Assembly: GCA_037013495.1 (NCBI GenBank)
Contig: CM072810.1
Coordinates: 38,779,843 to 38,843,842 of the forward strand
From: Hippophae tibetana
Taxonomy: Eukaryota > Streptophyta > Magnoliopsida > Rosales > Elaeagnaceae
Length of the DNA: 64,000 nucleotides
Direction of reading: 5' to 3'
The translations under genes were made by a program, and so were the position numbers. The notes under the pieces were generated by a model that had not been told where the DNA came from, searched no databases, and saw nothing but the letters and a program-made list of their open reading frames with translations. Of this stretch, positions 54,463 to 64,000 are shown piece after piece (position 1 is the stretch's first letter; each line of letters opens with the position of its first letter).

Positions 54463-56300
54463 ATGCAGGTTTTTCAATCATTATCAACTGCCCGTACAAT
54501 TTGGATGGACCTATTTGGAAAAAAAAGTAGATTGAGAAAATGGTTGTTAGCCTACATTATCATTTTCAAGAAAAAGATACCTTGCATAAATCCATATAGA
54601 AGGCCTCTGAACTTACTGTTAAATGAATCAGTTGCGAAATTATTCGAACTGCATTATTTGTTGCCAAGATGATAGCAATCCACTTTCGTGGATGGAAAGA
54701 GCTTGACTTTATAGACATCAAGTATAGTGGTACGAGCGAAGCTATTTTGACACAATTGTTAGAAATGGTGAATCTAATAACAATGAAGAGAAAATATCTA
54801 TACTTTCCCATAGATTTACTAAATTTCTTAGAAAGAATAAAACAGTTTTTAGGGATTAAAAAAAAGGTAATCCGAGCACTAAAATGATTATTTCAATGAA
54901 TTTATAGTAGTATTTCTTTCAAGCGACTTCAAACATTTTGGAGACCACTCATATAGGCATTTGAGCAGAAAACTAAATCTAGAACTATGCAGTCGAACAT
55001 AAATTTTGAACTCTAAATCATGCAAGAGGATGAAACTTTCAACAAATTCTGCGCAGGTTTTTCAAACATTATCAACTACTCGTACAATTTGGATGGACCT
55101 ATTTGGAAAAAAAGTAGATTGACAAAATTGTTGTTAGCCTACATTATCATTTTCAAGAAAAAGATACCTTCCTTAAATCCATATTGAAGGCCTGTGAACT
55201 TACTGTTAAATGAATCAGTTGGGAAATTATTCGAACTGTAATATTTGTTGCTAAGAGGATAGCAATCCACTTTCGCGGAGGGAAAGAGCTTGACTTTATA
55301 GACATCAAGTATAGTGGTACGAGCGAAGCAATTTTGACACAATTGTTAGAATTGATGAATCTAATACCAATGAAGAGAAATTATATATACTTTCCCATAG
55401 ATTTACAAAATTTATTAGAAAGAATAAACCCGTTTTTAGGAATTTAGAAAAAAGGTAATCCGAGCTCCAAAATGATTATTTCAATGAATTTATAGTGGTA
55501 TTTCTTCCAAGAAACTTCAAACATTTTGGAGACCACTCATATAGGCATTTGAACAAAAAACTAAATCTAGAACTATGCAGCTGAACAAAAATTTTGAACT
55601 GTATATCATTCAAGAGAATGAAACTTTGAACAAATTCTACGCAGGTTATTCAATCATTATCAACTACGCGTACAATTTGGATGGACCTATTCGGAAAAAA
55701 AAGTAGATTGAGAAAATTGTTGTTAGCCTACATTATCATTTCCAAGAAAAAGATACCTTGCTTAAATCCATATAGAAGGCCTATGAAATTACTGTTAAAT
55801 GAATCAGTTGGGAAATTATTCGAACTGCATTATTTGTTGCCAAGATGATAGCAATCCACTTTCGTGGACGGAAAGAACTTTAATTTATAGCTATCAAGTA
55901 TAGTGGTACGAGCGAAGCTATTTTGACACAATTGTTAGAAATGATGAATCTAATACCAATGAAGAGAAAATATCTATACTTTCCCATATATTTACTAAAT
56001 TTCTTAGAAAGAATAAACCCGTTTTTAGGGATTTAAGAAAAAGATAATCCGAGCTATAAAATGATTATTTCAGTGAATCTTTTGTTGTATTTCTTCCAAG
56101 CGACTTCAAACATTTTGGAGACCACTCATATAGGCATTTGAGCAAAAAACTAAATCTAGAACTATGCAGCTGAACAGAAATTTTGAACTCTATATCATGC
56201 AAGAGGATGAAACTTTGAAGAAATTCTACGCAGGTTTTTCAATCATTATCAACTACTCGTACAATTTGGATGGATCTATTTGGAAAAAAAAGTAGATTGA
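54463..56300 (+). repeat. Old six-monomer duplication, left copy, decayed
   Basis: This stretch recurs at 57995-59830 with an offset of about 3532-3534 bp. Shared odd variants are a degenerate anchor (AGAGGATAGCAATCC at 55254), CGGAGGGAAAGAG, GATTTACAAAATTTATTAG, AGGAATTTAGAAAAAAGG, CATATATTTAC, AAGATAATCCGAGC, CTGAACAGAAATTTTG and TTGGATGGATCTATT. Private changes include a frame-breaking GAACTTTAATTTATAG near 55876. Many more single-copy variants occur here than in the 16-36 kb region. Confidence 0.75.
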
Positions 56301-57994
56301 GAAAATTGTTGTTAGCCTACATTATCATTTTCAAGAAAAAGATACCTTGCTTAAATCCATATAGAAGGCCTGTGAACTTACTGTTAAATGAATCAGTTGC
56401 GAAATTAATCGAACTGCATTATTTGTTGCCAAGATGATAGCAATCCACTTTCGCGGATGGAAAGAGCTTGAATTTATAGACATCAAGTATAGTGGTACGA
56501 GCGAAGCTATTTTGACCCAATTGTTAGAAATGATGAATCTAATAACAATGAAGAGAAAATATCTATACTTTCCCTTAGATTTACTAAATTTCTTAGAAAG
56601 AATAAACCCGTTTTTAGGGATTTAAAAAAAAGGTAATCCGAGCTCTAAAATGATTATTGCAATGAATTTATAGTTGTATTTCTTCCAAGAAACTTCAAAC
56701 ATTTTGGAGACCACTCATATATGCATTTGAACAAAAAACTAAATCTAGAACTATGCAGCTGAACATAAATTTTGAACTCTATATCGTGCAAGAGGATGAA
56801 ACTTTGAACAAATTCTACGCAGGTTTTTGAATCATTATCAACTACCCGTACAATTTGGATGGACCTATTTGGGAAAAAAAGTAGATTAATAAAATTGTTG
56901 TTAGCCTACATTATCATTTTCAAGAAAAAGATACCTTGCTTAAATCCATATAGAAGGCCTGTGAACTTACTGTTAAATGAATCAGTTGCGAAATTATTCG
57001 AACTGCATTATTTGTTGCCAAGATGATAGCAATCCACTTTCGTGGATGGAACGAGCTTGAATTTATAGACATCAAGTATAGTTGTACGAGCGAAGCTATT
57101 TTGACACAATTGTTAGAAATGATGAATCTATTACCAATGAAGAGAAAATATCTATACTTTCCCATAGATTTACTAAATTTCTTAGAAAGAATAAACCCAT
57201 TTTTAGGGATTTAAAAAAAAGGTAATCCGAGCTCTAAAATGATTATTTCAATGAATTTATAGTTGTATTTCTTCCAAGCGACTTCAAACATTTTGGAGAC
57301 CACTCATATAGGCATTTGAGCAAAAAACTAAATCTAGAACTATGCAGTCGAACATAAATGTTGAACTCTATATCATGCAAGAGGATGAAACTTTGAAGAA
57401 ATTCTACGCAGGTTTTTCAAACATTATCAACTACTCGTACAATTTGGATGGACCTATTTGGAAAAAAAAGTAGATTGACAAAATTGTTGTTAGCCTACAT
57501 TATCATTTTCAAGAAAATGATACCTTGCTTAAATCCATATTGAAGGCCAGTGAACTTACTGTTAAATGAATCAGTTGGGAACTTATTCGAACTGCATTAT
57601 TTGTTGCCAAGATTATAGCAATCCACTTTCGTGGACGGAAAGAGCTTGACTTTATATACATCAAGTATAGTGGTACGAGCGAAGCTATTTTGACACAATT
57701 GTTAGAAATGATGAATCTAATACCAATGAAGAGAAAATATCTATACTTTCCCAGAGATTTACTAAATTTCTTAGAAAGAATAAACCCGTTTTTAGGGATT
57801 TAAGAAAAAGGTTATCCGAGCTCTAAAATGATTATTTCAATGAATTTATAGTTGTATTTGTTCCAAGCGACTTCAAACATTTTGGAGACCACTTATATAG
57901 GCATTTGAACAAAAAACTAAATCTAGAACTATGCAGCTGAACATAAATTTTGAACTCTATATCATGCAAGAGGATGAAACTTTGAACAAATTCT

Positions 57995-59830
57995 ATGCAG
58001 GTTTTTCAATCATTATCAACTGCCCGTACAATTTGGATGCACCTATTTGGAAAAAAAAGTAGATTGAGAAAATTGTTGTTAGCCTACATTATCATTTTCA
58101 AGAAAAAGATACCTTGCTTAAATCCATATAGAAGGCCTGTGAACTTACTGTTAAATGAATCAGTTGCGAAATTATTCGAACTGCATTATTTGTTGCCAAG
58201 ATGATAGCAATCCACTTTCGCGGATGGAAAGAGCTTGACTTTATAGACATCAAGTATAGTGGTACGAGCGAAGCTATTTTGAGACAATTGTTAGAAATGA
58301 TGAATCTAATAACAATGAAGAGAAAATATCTATACTTTCCCATAGATTTACTAAATTTCTTAGAAAGAATAAAACCGTTTTTAGGGATTAAAAAAAAAGG
58401 TAATCCGAGCTCTAAAATGATTATTTCAATGAATTTATAGTTGTATTTCTTCCAAGCGACTTCAAACATTTTGGAGACCACTCATATAGGCATTTAAGCA
58501 GAAAACTAAATCTAGAACTATGCAGTCGAACATAAATTTTGAACTCTAAATCATGCAAGAGGATGAAACTTTGAACAAATTCTACGCAGGTTTTTCAAAC
58601 AATATCAACTACTCGTACAATTTGGATGGACCTATTTGGAAAAAAAAGTAGATTGACAAAATTGTTGTTAGCCTACATTATCATTTTCAAGAAAAAGATA
58701 CCTTGCTTAAATCCATATTGAAGGCCTGTGAACTTACTGTTAAATGAATCAGTTGGGAAATTATTCGAACTGTAATATTTGTTGCTAAGAGGATAGCAAT
58801 CCACTTTCGCGGAGGGAAAGAGCTTGACTTTATAGACATCAAGTATAGTGGTACGAGCGAAGCAATTTTGACACAATTGTTAGAATTGATGAATCTAATA
58901 CCAATGAAGAGAAAATATATATACTTTCCCATAGATTTACAAAATTTATTAGAAAGAATAAACCCGTTTTTAGGAATTTAGAAAAAAGGTAATCCGAGCT
59001 CCAAAATGATTATTTCAATGAATTTATAGTGGTATTTCTTCCAAGAAACTTCAAACATTTTGGAGACCACTCATATAGGCATTTGAACAAAAAACTAAAT
59101 CTAGAACTATGCAGCTGAAAAAAAATTTTGCACTCTATATCATGCATGAGGATGAAACATTGAACAAATTCTATGCAGGGTTTTCAATCATTATCAACTA
59201 CTTGACCACTTTGGATGGACCTATTCGGAAAAAAAAGTAGATTGAGAAAATTTTTGTTAGCCTACATTATAATTTTCAAGAAAAAGATACCTTGCTTAAA
59301 TCCATATAGAAGGCCTGTTAACTTACTTTTAAATGAATTAGTTGGGAAATTATTCGAACTGCATTACTTGTTGGCAAGATGATGGCAATCCACTTTCGTG
59401 GACGGAAAGAGCTTGAATTTATAGCTATCAAGTATAGTGGTACGAGCGAAGCTATTTTGACACAATTGTTAGAAATGATGAATCTAATACCAATGCAGGG
59501 AAAATATCTATACTTTCCCATATATTTACTAAATTTCTTAGAAAGAATAAACCCGTTTTTAGGGATTTAAGAAAAAGATAATCCGAGCTTTAAAATGATT
59601 ATTTCAGTGAATTTATTGTTGTATTTCTTCCAAGCGACTTCAAACATTTTGGAGACCACTCATATAGGCATTTGAGCAAAAAACTAAATCTAGAACTATG
59701 CAGCTGAACAGAAATTTTGAACTCTATATCATGCAAGAGGATGAAACTTTGAAGAAATTCTACGAAGGTTTTTCAATCATTATCAACTACTCGTACAATT
59801 TGGATGGATCTATTTGGAAAAAAAAGTAGA
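57995..59830 (+). repeat. Old six-monomer duplication, right copy, decayed
   Basis: Counterpart of 54463-56300. Private changes include GGCAAGATGATGGC at the 59379 anchor, CAATGCAGGGAAAATATC near 59493, CTACTTGACCACTTTGG near 59199 and GATGAAACATTG near 59151. Confidence 0.75.
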
Positions 59831-60779
59831 TTGAGAAAATTGTTGTTAGCCTACATTTTCATTTTCAAGAAAAAGATACCTTGCTTAAATCCATATAGAA
59901 GGCCTGTGAAATTACTGTTAAATGAGTCAGTTGGGAAATTATTCGAACTGTATTATTTGTTGCTAAGATGATAGCAATCCACTTTCGCGGATGGAAAGAG
60001 CTTGACTTTATAGAAATCATGTATAGTGGTACGAGCGAAGCAATTTTGACACAATTGTTAGAATTGATGAATCTAATACCAATGAAGAGAAAATATCTAT
60101 ACTTTCCCATAGATTTACTAAATTTCTTAGAAAGAATAAACCCGTTTTTAGGGATTTAAAAAAAAGGTAATCCGAGCTCTAAAATGATTATTTCAATGAA
60201 TTTATAGTTGTATTTCTTCCAAGCGACTTCAAACATTTTGGAGACCACTCATATAGGCATTTGAGCCAAAAACTAAATCTAGAACTATGCAGCTGAACAT
60301 AAATTTTGAACTCTATATCATGCAAGAGGATGAAACTTTGAACAAATTCTATGCAGGTTTTTCAATCATTATCAACTGCCCGTACAATTTGGATGGACCT
60401 ATTTGGATAAAAAAGTAGATTGAGAAAATTGTTGTTAGCCTACATTATCATTTTCAAGAAAAAGATACCTTGCTTAAATCCATATAGAAGGCCTGTGAAC
60501 TTACTGTTAAATGAATCAGTTGCGAAATTATTCGAACTGCATTATTTGTTGCCAAGATGATAGCAATCCACTTTTGCGGATGGAAAGAGCTTGACTTTAT
60601 AGACATCAAGTATAGTGGTACGAGCGAAGCTATTTTGACACAATTGTTAGAAATGATGAATCTAATAACAAAGAAGAGAAAATATCTATACTTTCCCATA
60701 GATTTACTAAATTTCTTAGAAAGAATAAAACCGTTTTTAGGGATTTAAAAAAAAGGTAATCCGAGCTCTAAAATGATTA

Positions 60780-63700
60780 TTTCAATGAATTTATAGTTGT
60801 ATTTCTTCCAAGCGACTTCAAACATTTTGGAGACCACTTATATAGGCATTTGACCAAAAAACTAAATCTAGAACCATGCAGCGGAACATAAATTTTGAAC
60901 TCTATATCATGCAAGAGGATGAAACTTTGAACAAATTCTACGCAGGTTTTTCAAACATTATCAACTACCCGTACAATTTGGATGGACCTATTTGGAAAAA
61001 AAAAGTAGATTGAAAAAATTGTTGTTAGCCTACATTATCATTTTCAAGAAAAAGATACCTTGCTTAAATCCATATTGAAGGCGAGTGAACTTACTGTTAA
61101 ATGAATCAGTTGGGAACTTATTCGAACTACATTATTTGTGGCCAAGATGATAGCAATCCACTTTCGTGGACGGAAAGAGCTTGACTTTATATACATCAAG
61201 TATAGTGGTACGAGCGAAGCTATTTTGACACAATTGTTAGAAATGATGAATCTAATACCAATGAAGAGAAAATATCTATACTTTCCCATAGATTTACTAA
61301 ATTTCTTAGAAAGAATAAACCCGTTTTTAGGGATTTAAGAAAAAGGTAATCCGAGCTCTAAAATGATTATTTCAATGAATTTATAGTTGTATTTGTTCCA
61401 AGCGACTTCAAACATTTTGGAGACCACTTAGATAGGCATTTGAACAAAAAACTAAATCTAGAACTATGCAGCTGAACATAAATTTTGAACTCTATATCAT
61501 GCAAGAGGATGAAACTTTGAACAAATTCTATTCAGGTTTTTCAATCATTATCAACTGCCCGTACAATTTGGATGGACCTATTTGGAAAAAAAAGTAGATT
61601 GAGAAAAATGTTGTTAGCCTACATTATCATTTTCAAGAAAAAGATACCTTGCTTAAATCCATATAGAAGGCCTGTGAACTTACTGTTAAATGAATCAGTT
61701 GGGAACTTATTCGAACTACATTATTTGTGGCCAAGATGATAGCAATCCACTTTGGTGGACGAAAAGAGCTTGACTTTATATACATCAAGTATAGTGGTAC
61801 GAGCGAAGCTATTTTGACACAATTGTTAGAAATGATGAATCTAATACCAATGAAGAGAAAATATCTATACTTTCCCAGAGATTTACTAAATTTCTTAGAA
61901 AGAATAAACCCGTTTTTAGGGATTTAAGAAAAAGGTAATCCGAGCTCTAAAATGATTATTTCAATGAATTTATAGTTGTATTTGTTCCAAGCGACTTCAA
62001 ACATTTTGGAGACCACTTATATTGGCAATTGAGCAAAAAACTAAATCTAGAACTATGCAGCCGAACATAAATTTTGAACTCTATATCATGCAAGAGGATG
62101 AAACTTTGAACAAATTCTAGGCACGTTTTTCAAACATTATCAATTACTCGTACCATTTGGATGGACCTATTTGGAAAAAAAAGTAGATTGAGAAAATTGT
62201 TGTTAGCCTACATTATCATTTTCAAGAAAAAGATACCTTGCTTAAATCCATATAGAAGGCCTGTGAACTTACTGTTAAATGAATCAGTTGCAAAATTATT
62301 CGAACTGCATTATTTGTTGCCAATATGATAGCAATCCACTTTCGCGGATGGAAAGAGCTTGACTTTATAGACATCTAGTATAGTGGTACGAGCGAATCTA
62401 TTTTGACACAATTGTTAGAAATGATGAATCTAATACCAATGAAGAGAAAATATCTATACTTTCCCATAGATTTACTAAATTTCATAGAAAGAATAAACAC
62501 ATTTTTAGGGATTTAAAAAAAAGGTAATCCGAGCTCTAAAATGATTATTTCAATGAATTTATAGTTGTATTTCTTCCAAGCGACTTCAAACATTTTGGAG
62601 ACCACTCATATAGGCATTTGAGCAAAAAAACTAAATCTAGAACTATGCAGCTGAACATAAATTTTGAACTCTATATCATGCAAGAGGATGAAACTTTGAA
62701 CAAATTCTATGCAGGTTTTTCAAACATTATCAACTACTCGTACAATTTGGATGGACCTATTTGAAAAAAAAAGTAGATTGACAAAATTGTTGTTAGCCTA
62801 CATTATCATTTTCAAGAAAAAGATACCTTGCTTAAATCCATATTGAAGGCGAGTGAACTTACTGTTAAATGAATCAGTTGGGAACTTATTCGAACTACAT
62901 TATTTGTGGCTAAGATGATAGCAATCCACTTGCGTGGACGGAAAGAGCTTGACTTTATATACATCAAGTATAGTGGTACGAGCGAAGCTATTTTGACACA
63001 ATTGTTAGAAATGATGAATCTAATACCAATGAAGAGAAAATATCTATACTTTCATAGAGATTTACTAAATTTCTTACAAAGAATAAACCCGTTTTTAGGG
63101 ATTTAAGAAAAAGGTAATCCGAGCTCTAAAATGATTATTTCAATGAATTTATAGTTGTATTTGTTCCAAGCGACTTCAAACATTTTGGAGACCACTTAGA
63201 TAGGCATTTGAACAAAAAACTAAATCTAGAACTATGCAGCTGAACATAAATTTTGAACTCTATATCATGCAAGAGGATGAAACTTTGAACAAATTCTATG
63301 CAGGTTTTTCAATCATTATCAACTGCCCGTACAATTTGGATGGACCTATTTGGAAAAAAAAGTAGATTGAGAAAATTTTTGTTAGCCTACATTATCATTT
63401 TCAAGAAAAAGATACCTTGCTTAAATCCATATAGAAGGCCTGTGAACTTACTGTTAAATGAATCAGTTGCGAAATTATTCGAACTGCATTATTTGTTGCC
63501 AAGATGATAGCAATCCACTTTCGCGGATGGAAAGAGCATGACTTTATAGACATCAAGTATAGTGGTACGAGCGAAGCTATTTATACACAATTGTTAGAAA
63601 TGATGAATCTAATAACAATGAAGAGAAAATATCTATACTTTCCCATAGATTTACTAAATTTCTTAGAAAGAATAAACCCGTTTTTAGGGATTTAAAAAAA

Positions 63701-64000
63701 AGGTAATCCGAGCTCTAAAATAAGTATTTCAATGAATTTATAGTTGTACTTCTTCCAAGCAACTTCAAACATTTTGGAGACCACTTAGATAGGCATTTGA
63801 ACAAAAAACTAAATCTAGAACTATGCAGCTGAACATAAATTTTGAACTCTATATCATGCAAGAGGATGAAACTTTGAACAAATTCTATGCAGGTTTTTCA
63901 ATCATTATCAACTGCCCGTACAATTTGGATGGACCTATTTGGAAAAAAAAGTAGATTGAGAAAATTTTTGTTAGCCTACATTATCATTTTCAAGAAAAAG
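60780..64000 (+). repeat. Right end of window: monomers with TGTGGCCAAG and CTTAGATAGG
   Basis: Monomers at 61147, 61736 and 62915 share TTTGTGGCCAAG or TTTGTGGCTAAG before the anchor. CCACTTAGATAGGC occurs at about 61425, 63192 and 63781. Anchors 61147 and 62915 are 1768 bp apart, a three-monomer step. Private changes are frequent: TTTGGTGGACG (61750), ACATCTAGTATAG (62372, a stop), TTCTAGGCACG (62115), TTTCATAGAGATTT (63051), TTTATACACAATTG (63580). Confidence 0.7.

Larger units (their letters stand above)
1..64000 (+). repeat. Tandem satellite array, ~589 bp monomer, ~109 copies
   Basis: The window is filled by one monomer family in a single orientation. I placed 108 copies of the anchor (ATGATAGCAATCC or a one-base variant) from 490 to 63504; 107 intervals average 588.9 bp and every interval lies between 587 and 590. 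Both window ends cut through a monomer, so the array continues on both sides. Nearly invariant landmarks in each unit are, in order, AAATCTAGAAC, TGCAAGAGGATGAA, an A-run before GTAGATT, AAGGCC or AAGGCG, the anchor, GACACAATTGTTAGAA, CTATACTTTCCC, TTTTTAGGGATTTA and CCGAGCTCTAAAATGA. Several of these contain restriction palindromes (XbaI, StuI, MfeI, SacI), so a ladder of about 589 bp is expected. No gene, RNA or unrelated insertion was seen anywhere. I see no internal subrepeat inside a monomer. Head-to-tail organisation at this scale is typical of eukaryotic satellite DNA; chromosomal location cannot be read from the sequence. Confidence 0.98.

Noticed and set aside
1-64000. CRISPR array or other prokaryotic repeat system
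   Set aside because: The unit is about 589 bp with no short repeat-spacer alternation, no variable spacers and no cas-like gene; the repeat covers the entire length.
1-64000. Ribosomal RNA spacer (IGS) or 5S rDNA tandem array
   Set aside because: No rRNA-like conserved stretch, no 5S internal promoter pattern, and no coding block appears between repeats.
1-64000. CENP-B box-like 17-mer in the monomer
   Set aside because: I looked for TTCG....A..CGGG spacing. The only nearby CG-rich stretch, CTTTCGCGGATGG, does not fit it.

Overview
The whole 64 kb window is one uninterrupted head-to-tail satellite DNA array. The monomer is about 589 bp (spacing 587-590 bp), AT-rich (roughly one third G+C, estimated by eye) and always in the same orientation. 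I located 108 successive copies of the same anchor (an ATGATAGCAATCC-like stretch, allowing single substitutions) from 490 to 63504, with no missing, truncated or inverted monomer and no unrelated insertion. There is no supportable functional gene, tRNA, rRNA, CRISPR, operon or bacterial regulatory signal. The short open frames on both strands exist only because the same 589 bp unit recurs about 109 times.

The array points to a eukaryotic nuclear genome, most likely a plant. In the best-preserved monomers one sense frame runs almost the length of the unit, broken by only two to four internal stops. Its first two thirds read like the gag region (UBN2-type domain) of a Ty1/copia LTR retrotransposon. 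The inference is that a fragment of such an element was captured and amplified as a satellite. The last third of the frame (the recurrent 63-codon piece) I do not recognise.

Layout. 1-2.8 kb: a monomer series that recurs about 35.9-36.5 kb downstream. 4.3-6.3 kb: two-monomer duplication. 6.0-17.2 kb: a long multi-monomer block present twice, in which a two-monomer unit is tandemly tripled in the first copy (7292-10825) and single in the second. 16.6-31.5 kb: higher-order repeat with 8- and 10-monomer steps (4713 and 5891 bp) and a nested three-monomer duplication. 31.9-36.6 kb: three- and two-monomer units. 36-41 kb: the series from the window start again, with open-frame monomers inserted. 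41-54 kb: mixed two-monomer units, including a 1178 bp unit (45.2-47.9 kb) and single-monomer duplications. 54-64 kb: visibly more decayed monomers with an old six-monomer duplication, as expected toward an array edge or an older layer.

The elements do not cooperate as genes. What the sequence records is a history of unequal exchange and local homogenisation: nested units, changing copy number of the same subunit, and mosaic monomers whose left and right parts belong to different subfamilies.
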